Shown here: positions 8,493 through 17,060 of the stretch, one piece after another
Numbering within the stretch: position 1 is the first letter of the stretch
Layout: every line of letters begins with the position of its first letter
NCBI RefSeq assembly: GCF_004210295.1
Contig: NZ_SDAK01000002.1
Coordinates: 1-64,000, forward strand
Length of the DNA stretch: 64,000 bases
Source of the DNA: Lactococcus sp. S-13
GTDB lineage: Bacteria > Bacillota > Bacilli > Lactobacillales > Streptococcaceae
Direction of reading: 5' to 3'
Notes under the pieces: model-generated
What the model saw: the letters and a program-made list of their open reading frames with translations, nothing else
Told to the model about the DNA's origin: nothing
Databases searched by the model: none
Position numbers and translations under genes: made by a program

Positions 8493-9269
8493 TTACTTTT
8501 GTACTGCAGTCCCATCGCTGTAGTTGATAATCGCATTTGGACTGATATTATCAAGGGTAACTTGTGTATTCCCATTATCATCTATTGTCTCGTTCCCTCC
8601 AACCGCAACTTTTACAGCTTTACCCTTTTTATCAAAGCCGTGATAAGAAAGGCTCACTTGTCTTGGAATCAGTTCATTTGCTTTGTAGAGTGGAGTGACT
8701 TGATAATTTAACCAGTCGTTAGGGTGTGTTTTAAGCCATACAGCGAGCCGATTTTCATAATAAAGCATACTCTTAGGATTGGAATCATCCATTCCTGAGA
8801 GGCTGCCTGCATTGAGATATGCTGTTTCAGGGACAAGGTTTTTCGGCTCATCATTCAGTCCTGAAAATTGATAACCGACCAAATGTCCTCGATTCATAAG
8901 CCAATGCCCGTTAAATTTGTAGTTATGCCAGCCAACAGGATTATAAGAAAGCCTTGGCTCTCTTTTTTGACTGGGTAAATCTTTGGCTTGGAGTTGAATT
9001 TGTGCGCCTGTTGCTCTTTTCAATAGATCAAGAGGGCTTAATTTAATTTGATAAGCAGCTCTAAAGGTTGAATTAGGCTTTGTTGGAGGAGTTGCTAAAC
9101 GGGAAGAGCTTGTACTGCTTTTAGGGGTTGTATTGGTAAAAATTGAAGTAGGATTAGCAACTCGAGTGATTTTTTCTCCCAAGTCGATCCCTAAAACTTT
9201 AGGCAGAACAATTGCCCCAGAGATAAGCAATAGAATCAGAAAGACAAGGACTTGTTTTGCTTTCTTCAT
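8493..9269 (-). CDS. Membrane-anchored DNA/RNA non-specific endonuclease
   Basis: 258 residues. It has an N-terminal membrane segment (VLVFLILLLISGAIVLPKVL), then a Ser/Thr/Pro linker, then a nuclease domain of the EndA/NUC1 beta-beta-alpha-metal family. HWLMNRGHLVGYQFSG holds the N/D-R-G-H catalytic motif, and YLNAGSLSGMDDSN the downstream asparagine region. The domain should be outside the cell. Its ATG overlaps the toprim gene stop, so it is part of the mobilisation operon. A surface nuclease here could degrade competing or extracellular DNA; this is inference. Confidence 0.8.
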   Translation of the reverse strand: MKKAKQVLVFLILLLISGAIVLPKVLGIDLGEKITRVANPTSIFTNTTPKSSTSSSRLATPPTKPNSTFRAAYQIKLSPLDLLKRATGAQIQLQAKDLPSQKREPRLSYNPVGWHNYKFNGHWLMNRGHLVGYQFSGLNDEPKNLVPETAYLNAGSLSGMDDSNPKSMLYYENRLAVWLKTHPNDWLNYQVTPLYKANELIPRQVSLSYHGFDKKGKAVKVAVGGNETIDDNGNTQVTLDNISPNAIINYSDGTAVQK

Positions 9270-10267
9270 CCCATCACCATGTCTTTATCCGTTGTTACTT
9301 CAGATAGATTTTGTTCATATTCTTTGGCATGATAGGTTAAAACATCATTCCAATCTTTTCCATAGGCTGGATCAGGACGATCGTCCTCAAAAAGGATAGA
9401 CTCCCCGTTCCATTCAAGTACAAGATCGTTTTGTTTCTCGAATTTTTTCCAAAACTTACTTCCATATTCATCGTTATCAACACAAATATGAATGGAGCGT
9501 TCCATTTCTTTTGGCTCTTGACTCATTCCATAGGTTGCCTGCGCATAATTCATGGCGAGTTCAACACGATTGGCATTAGATGTTCCACTCACCGAGAACA
9601 GTAAGCAATCTTTAATTTCAGGGTGGAGCGCCCAGTAGGACAATAAGTCAACAGGCGCTTCAAAAATATAAATATCTTTGACCTTCCCACTTCCTATTTT
9701 GATGTTATAGCCAAAGTTTTCCGAGTTTTTTGCAATCCCTTTAAAGTAAGGATTTTCCTCATCAGGACGATAAACCGTTCCTTTGACATCTGCACCAACC
9801 ACTTGCCCATTTTTGTACCAAGGAAAAACAATTTGTTGGTATTTGTCTTGAATGATATATCGTTTTTCGATTAGTAATTTTACTAATTTTTCGGGAAGTT
9901 TTCGTTTATTGACCAATTGGTCTGTGGCACGATCTGCATTAGGAGAGGTTTTAAAATACCAATAAAAAGGTTCTTTAGGCTGCGGAGTGTGGTTGATTTC
10001 AACAAGGCTGACATCCGTTTTTCGTAAGTGTTCCACTGCTTTTGCAAAATCTAACCCTGTTTCGTTTTGGACAAGGGCAATCACATCCGCCCCCTTGACT
10101 CCTGTGCGATAATTCGAGTAGGTATTGGTATGAGCATTAAACTGATATGCAAGGTTTTTACCTGAGCGGTAGCCTGACCCTACCTTAGTTATTGGGAGTC
10201 CTAGAGATTCCGCAATTTTTAGAATGTCTTTAGCATTCGCTTCTTTAATTTGTTCATCTGTAACCAT
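9266..10267 (-). CDS. DUF3991/toprim-domain protein, primase-like
   Basis: 333 residues from the ATG at 10267, which follows AAAGGAAAAATT. The N-terminus resembles the DUF3991 module (YQFNAHTNTYSNYRTGVKGADVIALVQ). The C-terminal half has a toprim pattern: IYIFEAPVDLLSYWAL with its glutamate, and HICVDNDEYGSKFWKKF with the DxD-like pair. Such proteins accompany relaxases in Gram-positive mobilisation operons and may prime the transferred strand. It starts 30 bases after the relaxase. Confidence 0.75.
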   Translation of the reverse strand: MVTDEQIKEANAKDILKIAESLGLPITKVGSGYRSGKNLAYQFNAHTNTYSNYRTGVKGADVIALVQNETGLDFAKAVEHLRKTDVSLVEINHTPQPKEPFYWYFKTSPNADRATDQLVNKRKLPEKLVKLLIEKRYIIQDKYQQIVFPWYKNGQVVGADVKGTVYRPDEENPYFKGIAKNSENFGYNIKIGSGKVKDIYIFEAPVDLLSYWALHPEIKDCLLFSVSGTSNANRVELAMNYAQATYGMSQEPKEMERSIHICVDNDEYGSKFWKKFEKQNDLVLEWNGESILFEDDRPDPAYGKDWNDVLTYHAKEYEQNLSEVTTDKDMVMG

Positions 10268-10296
10268 AATTTTTCCTTTCAAAAAAACAACACAGT

Positions 10297-11541
10297 TCAA
10301 TATTCTGCGTTGTTTTCGTATTCAATTTCTTCTTTCATTCGTTCATAGTCACGAAGATTTTTTTGTTCATTATAGGACTTCTCAAATGCAGCATTCAAGT
10401 GATTTAAACTTCGTCCCCTCCCATGAAATGAAGACGGGTAATTGGGATATTTTACAAGTAACTTTGCTTGTGTTTGATTAGCTTTGTAAAACTCATTCAT
10501 ATCTTTTAACAGTCCATTTCCAAGACTGGCTTTAAGATCATTAAGTTTATTCTCCTTAAAGTCATCATAGCGACTCTCCCCATAAGTCTCTTGGTAAAAG
10601 AATACGGCATGATCCAATGCTTCATTGAGCTGTTTAAATTCGTCAGAATGGTAACGTTGGATATAGTCGTCAATGAACTCCTCTATCAAAGGACGAACAC
10701 CATTGAGCGCATTGTTATTGTATTTCCAAAGTGAACGATTAGAGGGGAGTTGCTGATAAATTTCATCGTATGCTTTTTGAAGTTGACGGTCACGACTAAG
10801 GGCATGGTAGAGTGAATCACGCTTGCCCACGTGTTGCCTGGAGAGGTCATTAATTTTGGATAACATCTCGCTCTGATCCGCAATAGCACTTGCGACCTGT
10901 GACTTAATCCGCTCCAAGTTTTTCTGATTGAGTTTTCCTTTGTAGTCCCAAATCACTTCTCCTGTTTGAGAGGAATAAAGGCGATTACCTTCTTTGTCTA
11001 GAGGATAGTATTTTTTTCGAGTCGGTTCAGGTTCAACCATCGCAATATGGACATGAATGTTGTCTGTATTGTAGTGGATTGCGGCAGTCCAAACAGCTCC
11101 TTCCATTCCCTCGTTATGAATCAACTCTTTCATAGCACTGCGTGTTCCATTCATCACAGCTTCTTCATCTAATAAATGAGTGTGGGGATCATATCGTCCA
11201 TGTTTCTCGAGCCATGCATTATCGAAAGAAACAACGTGCTGCCACATGAGGGAACGATTGTCTTGGGCTTGATTGAATAAGACAACCATCTGCTCCATTT
11301 GCTCAGGAGTGAGGAAGTCATGAGCCTCACTAAATAAAGCAGAGGTTTTTTCAGGATTGCTCATATATTGATTGTAAGCTTCAAAGTTCGATGTCTTTAA
11401 ATCATCCATTGCAACATTGTACCAATCATAAGCTTTGGTACGTACTGCTTCAGACCGATTCATATAGTCAAGATAAGATTGAAAGCCTTTAGAGGTAGGG
11501 GAAACAAACTTGGTCGAATCAATGACCCCTGGGCTACTCAT
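10297..11541 (-). CDS. MobP2-type relaxase
   Basis: 414 residues. The N-terminus (PGVIDSTKFVSPTSKGFQSY, then LDYMNRSEA) and the histidine motif NIHVHIAMVEPEPTRK around residue 170 match the MobP2 group of relaxases found with Firmicute conjugative plasmids. The protein nicks oriT and stays bound to the 5' end through a tyrosine. The C-terminal half is helical and probably contacts the coupling protein. It overlaps the preceding gene by ATGA and is encoded about 1 kb downstream of the likely oriT. Confidence 0.85.
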   Translation of the reverse strand: MSSPGVIDSTKFVSPTSKGFQSYLDYMNRSEAVRTKAYDWYNVAMDDLKTSNFEAYNQYMSNPEKTSALFSEAHDFLTPEQMEQMVVLFNQAQDNRSLMWQHVVSFDNAWLEKHGRYDPHTHLLDEEAVMNGTRSAMKELIHNEGMEGAVWTAAIHYNTDNIHVHIAMVEPEPTRKKYYPLDKEGNRLYSSQTGEVIWDYKGKLNQKNLERIKSQVASAIADQSEMLSKINDLSRQHVGKRDSLYHALSRDRQLQKAYDEIYQQLPSNRSLWKYNNNALNGVRPLIEEFIDDYIQRYHSDEFKQLNEALDHAVFFYQETYGESRYDDFKENKLNDLKASLGNGLLKDMNEFYKANQTQAKLLVKYPNYPSSFHGRGRSLNHLNAAFEKSYNEQKNLRDYERMKEEIEYENNAEY

Positions 11542-11987
11542 TTAAGTCCCTCTTCCCATTTTTCCATCTCATAACTAGCACGTTCAGCTCGTTCTTGGCG
11601 AATCATTGTTAACATATCTTTCCACTTCCCATCAAGGATGGCAAACGGTTCTGAACGGTAGTCTGCGATTGTTTTTGCTTTGGGAAAAGGCTGATCTGGA
11701 CGAAGCACTTCTCGCTCATAAAATTCAGTATTTTTGATTTGAGAAAGTATCCAAGTTTGCTTTTCCGTTGCTCGAAGCGCAAGTCTCATTTGAAGGAGTT
11801 CTGGCTTTAAAAGCCTTGTGAATTCCTCTAAGATGGTACTCCGTTCTTCAAGCATTTTTTGTTGCACTTCATTTTGAATAAGAAGTGCTTCAAGTGCTTG
11901 TAAAGGCGTCCCGCTAAAAGACTCAAAATAATCAAAGAGTTTGGGGTGGCGTTGCTTTGTAAGTTGGATATTTATTTTTTCAGCCAT
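11538..11987 (-). CDS. Relaxase accessory protein, unknown family
   Basis: 149 residues, largely helical and soluble, beginning MAEKINIQLTKQRHPKLFDY. It is encoded between two small DNA-binding proteins and the relaxase, with overlaps or gaps of under five bases. This suggests a relaxosome part. I do not recognise the family. Confidence 0.6.
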   Translation of the reverse strand: MAEKINIQLTKQRHPKLFDYFESFSGTPLQALEALLIQNEVQQKMLEERSTILEEFTRLLKPELLQMRLALRATEKQTWILSQIKNTEFYEREVLRPDQPFPKAKTIADYRSEPFAILDGKWKDMLTMIRQERAERASYEMEKWEEGLK

Positions 11988-11990
11988 TGG

Positions 11991-12233
11991 CTAATTCCTT
12001 TCTTCTATCTGAGTAATTAAGACATGAATTAAGTCATTATTTTTTTTGAGTTGTGAGGCAAGGGCTAACCTGATTTTGCTTTCAGAATCCATTTCTAAAA
12101 ACTCCCCTGCAGACATCAATTCTTTTCTTATCAATCGACGCAAATATTCCTGTCTACTAATCTTTCTTTGTTTTGCAAGTCGGTCTAATTGAGCAACTTC
12201 CTTCTCTGCTAAAAAACGAAGTTTAATCTCCAT
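11991..12233 (-). CDS. MobC-like ribbon-helix-helix protein 2
   Basis: 80 residues from the ATG at 12233 (GAGGAAACAA precedes it). MEIKLRFLAEKEVAQLDRLA then KQRKISRQEYLRRLIRKE is a ribbon-helix-helix pattern. It is a paralogue of the gene just upstream, which starts MEIKVRTLTNEQV. Two such proteins in tandem probably bind oriT repeats and load the relaxase. Confidence 0.7.
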   Translation of the reverse strand: MEIKLRFLAEKEVAQLDRLAKQRKISRQEYLRRLIRKELMSAGEFLEMDSESKIRLALASQLKKNNDLIHVLITQIEERN

Positions 12234-12480
12234 TTGTTTCCTCCGCATCGAGAAAGTTTAAAGCTCGCTCCATGACCTGATTGTTCTTTTCAAGTTGGGG
12301 AATAATTTTGGTGACTTCTTCTTTGAAAAAAGTGCGATGGGCTTCTAAAAAATTTGTTCCATCGAGGTACTCTCCGATGATTTTTGAAATGAGTTTATCC
12401 CTCGAAAGTTTGTTCTCATTAGCAATCTGGTCAAGATTTTTCACTTGCTCATTGGTCAATGTTCTAACTTTAATTTCCAT
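12223..12480 (-). CDS. MobC-like ribbon-helix-helix protein 1
   Basis: 85 residues. The N-terminus MEIKVRTLTNEQVKNLDQIA then NENKLSRDKLISKIIGEYL fits a ribbon-helix-helix DNA-binding domain with a helical tail. It is the first gene of the mobilisation cluster next to the oriT-like region, with AAAGGGGACAG as ribosome site. It overlaps the paralogous second gene. DNA binding is inferred from the pattern. Confidence 0.7.
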   Translation of the reverse strand: MEIKVRTLTNEQVKNLDQIANENKLSRDKLISKIIGEYLDGTNFLEAHRTFFKEEVTKIIPQLEKNNQVMERALNFLDAEETNGD

Positions 12481-12808
12481 CTGTCCCCTTTCTTGAAGAG
12501 CTTTTTTGGTTTTCTAATCTAATTTTGTGTTTTTTTAATAAGAGCATAAGATAAACTGTCCCCAAAAGTTGGGTAAAGTCGCAGTGCGACTTGTTTTAGC
12601 TAGGGGTCAGATTTTTTCTCATTTATAGTGATTGTATAGGATTTAAAATGGCTCAACCACAACCTCGTATAGTGTTATTATAGGATTGTATTATGAGAGT
12701 TTTCTTATTTTATAGTGTATGTATAGTGTTTTTTGAGGCTGTTTTGAACCGATTAAGGAAGAAAAAAGCTCTGTTTTCTTCCTTTGGTCAACATTGGTCA
12801 AACGCTCA
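12481..12808. other. Candidate oriT region of the conjugative plasmid
   Basis: This 328-base gene-free stretch lies between the mobilisation cluster and the type IV secretion genes. It holds a perfect hairpin AAGTCGC(agt)GCGACTT at 12576-12592 and flanking CCCC/GGGG blocks. Repeats of TATAGTG follow at 12624, 12668, 12711 and 12722, the first two extended to about 20 bases ending TATAGGATT. The repeats may be binding sites for the two ribbon-helix-helix proteins. The nick position cannot be read. Confidence 0.55.
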
Positions 12809-13594
12809 CTATTGACTTAGAATATTACGTTGTTCTTCAACCTTTTTTTGGTTGTCTTTAACGGTTTTAATTTGACTATTGATTCCTGAAATCGAATTAT
12901 TATTTGACTGAATTTGGGAGAAAATCTCTTTTTGCTGGTCTGAGGTTTTTAAGTCCATATCTGCCAAATAAAGTTGATTTTCTTTATTTAGGGCTTTAAT
13001 TTGAGCATTAAATTTGGCGATGTCTTTGTCGTATTCCTTGATTTTTTCTTCAACATCTTGACGGGCATATTCTTTATATTGACCGACATAAAAGTCTAAT
13101 GGTTTCGCTTGGTAGGAGGTATTATTTTTAGAAACATTTTTTGGCGTAACGGCAATTCCACCTACCGAATAAGATTGTTTTTGATTATCTTTTAAAGTAA
13201 TATTGTTAATGATTTGTTTGAAGTTTGGAGAAATATTTGGAATGAATACCACGTAATAATTGGCATTGATTTTCTCAACGGATGCTTCAATTCTTTGTTG
13301 TGTTCGGCCGTTAATGGTTTCAATTTTAATCGTATCCGTTGGCACAACTTCATCACTTTTTAAATAAAAGCCCGTGACCAATAGGTTACTTTTTTTATAG
13401 TAATCTGCTCGCTCGAAAATGATTTTGCTTGTCTTATTTTCGATATTTAGGACACGACCGAGTGAGGTTGTCACAACGGGTTCCATTTTCTTTTTGATCA
13501 CTCCGCTTGATAAAAAACCAATCATAATGATGATACATAGCACAATTGGAATGAAGTAACGAAGGTTATATTTATCGTGAATTAGTGATTTCAT
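12809..13594 (-). CDS. Membrane-anchored coiled-coil transfer protein
   Basis: 261 residues. One N-terminal membrane segment (YFIPIVLCIIIMIGFLSSGV) is followed by a beta-rich extracellular middle and a C-terminal coiled coil (from about residue 175, IKEYDKDIAKFNAQIKALNK). It is the last gene of the secretion half before oriT. It is presumably an envelope part of the channel; no named family is recognised. Confidence 0.55.
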   Translation of the reverse strand: MKSLIHDKYNLRYFIPIVLCIIIMIGFLSSGVIKKKMEPVVTTSLGRVLNIENKTSKIIFERADYYKKSNLLVTGFYLKSDEVVPTDTIKIETINGRTQQRIEASVEKINANYYVVFIPNISPNFKQIINNITLKDNQKQSYSVGGIAVTPKNVSKNNTSYQAKPLDFYVGQYKEYARQDVEEKIKEYDKDIAKFNAQIKALNKENQLYLADMDLKTSDQQKEIFSQIQSNNNSISGINSQIKTVKDNQKKVEEQRNILSQ

Positions 13595-13602
13595 TAGCTC
13601 TC

Positions 13603-14226
13603 CTATAACTCTAAATCGAGTTCTTTTTCTTTTACTTTTTGGTACTTCTCACGGTCATGATGTTCAATGCGGTGGTAATCAACAGTGTGCTTAAGTAAGT
13701 CGTACTGCTTTTGGCTATGAATATCATAAAAAGGTTGGACGAGTGGGGCTTCATCTTCCAAAACGTCAAGCTGATTTTCGTAAATTTCAAGCTGAGGTTT
13801 AAAGTACTTTAGTGAGGCATTTCTAAACTTATAATCATTTGGTTGGAGCTGATAATCCAAAACATAATGTGATAAACGTTGTTGGTATTCAAGCTCTTTG
13901 ACTTTCAAATTTCGATATTCATTGGGGGCGATAATAGCCTGTTTTGCAATATCCTGATCAAAAAATTCATCCTCTAAAACGATTGTTTTTTCCAATGAAA
14001 TAATGTCTTCAGGCGAATCATTTGGCACATCTGACAAGCTCACAAAACTGTTTGGGTCAGACAGGGGATGAGTCAATTCTGCGACATTTAAGAGCGGTGA
14101 GAAATAAGTTCTCTGACCGTCATTGACGACTAAACCTAGAATATTTTCATCACGATGTCCAACAAAGAGGTCATCATCTGGAAGGTTTTGTTCATAAAAT
14201 TCTTTTGGGATTTTAACGAGTAACAT
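13603..14226 (-). CDS. Conserved transfer-region protein, unknown function
   Basis: 207 residues from the ATG at 14226, which follows GAAGGAGAAAACC. It is soluble and acidic, starting MLLVKIPKEFYEQNLPDDDLF, without membrane segments. It sits between the SSB gene and a membrane protein gene in the operon. No domain is recognised. Confidence 0.5.
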   Translation of the reverse strand: MLLVKIPKEFYEQNLPDDDLFVGHRDENILGLVVNDGQRTYFSPLLNVAELTHPLSDPNSFVSLSDVPNDSPEDIISLEKTIVLEDEFFDQDIAKQAIIAPNEYRNLKVKELEYQQRLSHYVLDYQLQPNDYKFRNASLKYFKPQLEIYENQLDVLEDEAPLVQPFYDIHSQKQYDLLKHTVDYHRIEHHDREKYQKVKEKELDLEL

Positions 14227-14286
14227 GGTTTTCTCCTTCTGTTTTTTGGTTGGAGCTGACTTTGTCAACATAATAAAAAAGAGACA

Positions 14287-14739
14287 TTAGAAAATGTCTC
14301 TGTCTTCTTCTGGAAGATTCATCTGTTCAATATCTGCAGTATAATCTCTATTAGGATCGTAGCCTGCGAATAAAGAAGATGGTGAGGTGTTTGGGGATAA
14401 TTTTTCACGTTCAGTTTTGGCTTTAGAGAGCAAGTTCCAATTCATCACGTGCGTTTTAGTGTAGTATTGTTTTTGCCCATTTTCACTTAGAATAATATCT
14501 GTTTGGCTACGCCCTGTGATACTGATTAAGTCCCCTTTCATGCACAATTTTGAGAAGTTAGTGGCTTCCCTTCCTTTGAGGGAGATATTGATGAAGTCGC
14601 TATCGTAAGTTCCTTCTCGATTTTTATAGTTACGTGCGCTGGCAATTGTTGCATTCAGAAAAATCTGATTGTTTTTCTCATCAACACGATAGTCGGGATT
14701 TTTAGTTAATCGTCCCTCAACAATATGTAAATTGATCAT
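14287..14739 (-). CDS. ssb: Single-stranded DNA-binding protein of the transfer operon
   Basis: 150 residues. An OB-fold SSB pattern is seen: INLHIVEGRLTKNPDYRV, FLNATIASARNYKNREG, then FINISLKGREATNFSKLC, then LISITGRSQTD. The tail is acidic (LPEEDRDIF) like the protein-interaction tip of SSB. A plasmid SSB within transfer genes would coat the incoming strand. It is distinct from the ssb remnant at 47448. Confidence 0.85.
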   Translation of the reverse strand: MINLHIVEGRLTKNPDYRVDEKNNQIFLNATIASARNYKNREGTYDSDFINISLKGREATNFSKLCMKGDLISITGRSQTDIILSENGQKQYYTKTHVMNWNLLSKAKTEREKLSPNTSPSSLFAGYDPNRDYTADIEQMNLPEEDRDIF

Positions 14740-14758
14740 TTTATGAGTCTCGCTTTCG

Positions 14759-15391
14759 TTATTTTGTAGTAATTACTTCAACATCAGAAACCTTATTATC
14801 TGTGACAGATAACCAAAGCAGCTGCGTTTTAGATTGACTTTCATTTGTGGTTACTGGTGTTTCACCATAACTCAGCTCCACATAAAAACGATGAGGTTCT
14901 GAGGCGCTTGGCGTAACATTTGCGGAGTGATATTTTTGACTCGCTAGCTGCACATCTCCTGACGAAGTGTCCACTTGTTTTGTCGTTAGCCATTTGTTAG
15001 TCATTGCGACTAGGCTGTCCGTCGTAGACTGGATTTTTAATTGCTCATAAGCCTCTTTGGTCATTATTTTCGAGAGCGTTTCTGAACGTGAAAGGAGTGA
15101 TTTAACCGTCAAGTCGTAAGTGACATCTGCCTCCAAGAACTGGCTGACCACTTCTTGTGTCTCCTTACTGACTTCAACTTTTTCTTCTTTTGATGACGAT
15201 GATAGCGTTGTTGAACTCGAGCTTGAACTCGACGGTTCGGATGCTGATGGTTCTGTTTCAACCTCCTTATTCGTAATATATTCTTTCGTGACCCGCTCTA
15301 CAGGATGTTTTCTTGCTTGAAAGAATGAAAATAAAGCAAGAAGTGCAAGTACAAGGGTTAGCGCTGAGATAATAAGTGATTTCTTTTTCAT
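14759..15391 (-). CDS. VirB8/TcpC-like bitopic transfer protein
   Basis: 210 residues. It has an N-terminal membrane segment (LIISALTLVLALLALFSFF), a Ser/Glu-rich linker (SEPSSSSSSSTTLSSSSKEE), and an extracellular domain of about 120 residues beginning VSQFLEADVTYD. The layout of a short tail, one membrane helix and an NTF2-like outer domain fits VirB8-type scaffold proteins. The sequence match is too weak to be certain. Confidence 0.5.
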   Translation of the reverse strand: MKKKSLIISALTLVLALLALFSFFQARKHPVERVTKEYITNKEVETEPSASEPSSSSSSSTTLSSSSKEEKVEVSKETQEVVSQFLEADVTYDLTVKSLLSRSETLSKIMTKEAYEQLKIQSTTDSLVAMTNKWLTTKQVDTSSGDVQLASQKYHSANVTPSASEPHRFYVELSYGETPVTTNESQSKTQLLWLSVTDNKVSDVEVITTK

Positions 15392-15400
15392 AATTTTTCC

Positions 15401-16585
15401 TTATTTGGGTGGTCTAATAATTGAAGCAACGCCCTGGGCATGATAGGTATAGGTACTTGTGTGAGCTGGAGCTCCTCCGCCTTGTTCATAGAGTACGTAG
15501 CGATTATTGCCAAGCACTTTTCCAATGACACCCGTATGACCATAAGCGCCATCCGAATACCATCCATCCACTAATCCGCCTGGTTGGTAATCAATCACAT
15601 CACCTGCTTTCAAATCGGTGTAATTGGGGTGTTTGATAATTGACCATTGATGGCTTGTCCATTGCTCAGAACTATCCGCAAACAACCCTGAAGCACCATT
15701 TGGAGCGATTGGTCTAAAGTGTGAAATAGACTCCACGTAATAGGCAGATAAGTCATAACATTGAGCGCCATACGATCCATCAATATCAAGGGCTTGACCA
15801 AGCACTTTATCTAATCCCGAAAGTCCTTGCCCACCTGAATTTGAACTTCCTGACAGGTAGTTGTACCATTGTTCAGCTGTACCTAGATGCTTTTGTTTGC
15901 CATCATTTCCCGCACTTGGTGCATTATCCCATCCCACAGAATACTCAAGATTACCATACCACCATTTGGCAGCGTCTGTGGCAGTTTTAAAGGACTGTGT
16001 GAGGTACTTTTTATAATTGGGCGCATAGCTGTCCGCATTTCTTAAATAAGCAAACTGAGTATCAATTCGCCACCACTCTTTATTTATTTTTTTCGCATAA
16101 TTGATTAAGCCAATGAGCCGAGAACCATCCCATTGCATCATTCCGCCTGCATAACCAATACCATCTGCAGGGTAGTTTCCGCTTGGATAAGCGGAAATAA
16201 ACCAGTTAATGGCTGCTTTTTTTGTATCTGAAATAACGAAAGCGGGTTGATTGTACATATCTGCTGTTGTGATTGTCCCCCAGTTTCGTTTTTGGACGCT
16301 GGTAGGATCGCCCCCAGATTCTGCGTCCCAATTTGAAAGCGTCCCTGCAATCTGTTGGAGTGATGCATTTTCTTTTTTCATCTCGGAAACAATGCCCATT
16401 GCATTGACTAAGGCTTGCCCCGAAACGGGCGCATTACCGTCTGGAGCAGTGGGATTTTGTTGATCGTTTTTTAAAGAAGATATTCCCAAGAAAAGGAAAA
16501 CCAGAATCGCAAGGATGGTGAAAAAAGCACCACCAAATCCTGTAAGTGATGTAATGACCCACAGGGTCATTTTTCTTTTATTCAT
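15401..16585 (-). CDS. VirB1-like bifunctional peptidoglycan hydrolase (lysozyme plus CHAP)
   Basis: 394 residues from the ATG at 16585 (GGTGG seven bases upstream; ATGAATAA overlaps the previous stop). A membrane anchor (WVITSLTGFGGAFFTILAIL) is followed by a phage-tail-lysozyme-like domain (NWDAESGGDP, then YAGGMMQWDG). From about residue 265 there is a CHAP amidase/endopeptidase domain with cysteine in GAQCYDLSAYYV and histidine in YGHTGVIGKV. It is the wall-opening enzyme of the channel, like PrgK or TcpG. Confidence 0.88.
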   Translation of the reverse strand: MNKRKMTLWVITSLTGFGGAFFTILAILVFLFLGISSLKNDQQNPTAPDGNAPVSGQALVNAMGIVSEMKKENASLQQIAGTLSNWDAESGGDPTSVQKRNWGTITTADMYNQPAFVISDTKKAAINWFISAYPSGNYPADGIGYAGGMMQWDGSRLIGLINYAKKINKEWWRIDTQFAYLRNADSYAPNYKKYLTQSFKTATDAAKWWYGNLEYSVGWDNAPSAGNDGKQKHLGTAEQWYNYLSGSSNSGGQGLSGLDKVLGQALDIDGSYGAQCYDLSAYYVESISHFRPIAPNGASGLFADSSEQWTSHQWSIIKHPNYTDLKAGDVIDYQPGGLVDGWYSDGAYGHTGVIGKVLGNNRYVLYEQGGGAPAHTSTYTYHAQGVASIIRPPK

Positions 16586-17060
16586 TGACAACCACCGTAT
16601 AATTTTGAATGGTTGGTACAGAAGAATAATTTTGACTTACATTAATAACTATTGAAAACCGATGAGATTTTCCTTTATACTTCCCACTTACCTCATAAGT
16701 GATAAAGATATTCGAGGGGTCATCTTGCGTGGATTGTTTAATTTTGTAAGTAATTTCTTCCCCTTGACCATATTGTTCATAATAGTCCTCTAAATCTGAA
16801 GCACCCCCTTGAATGGAGTTATATTCTTTAACCTTATCCTTGTCGAATAGAAAAAAATTAGAAACAAAGTCGTTTGTACTTTTCAAAATATTCGGGTCGA
16901 TTTCTATTTTTTGTTCTGTACTTCTTTGCGAGTTAATAAACTTTTTGGGCGGTGCAACTTCTTGAGCTTTAGGCAGTGACACAAACCAATAGGCAAAAAT
17001 CGAACCTAAAAAAAGGATAATTATACCAATAATTACCCCTATTTTTGTTCCTTTATTCAT
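16578..17060 (-). CDS. Small membrane-anchored transfer protein
   Basis: 160 residues. It has an N-terminal membrane helix (IGVIIGIIILFLGSIFAYWF) and an outer domain of about 110 residues with alternating beta strands (ITYKIKQSTQ, IFITYEVSGKYKG). It is possibly a second VirB8-like component. It overlaps both neighbours (virB4 and hydrolase genes), so it is clearly part of the channel operon. Confidence 0.5.
   Translation of the reverse strand: MNKGTKIGVIIGIIILFLGSIFAYWFVSLPKAQEVAPPKKFINSQRSTEQKIEIDPNILKSTNDFVSNFFLFDKDKVKEYNSIQGGASDLEDYYEQYGQGEEITYKIKQSTQDDPSNIFITYEVSGKYKGKSHRFSIVINVSQNYSSVPTIQNYTVVVNE

Noticed and set aside
15120..15320. Plus-strand Ser/Asp-rich open frame
   Set aside because: It is the antisense of the serine-rich linker of the VirB8-like gene.
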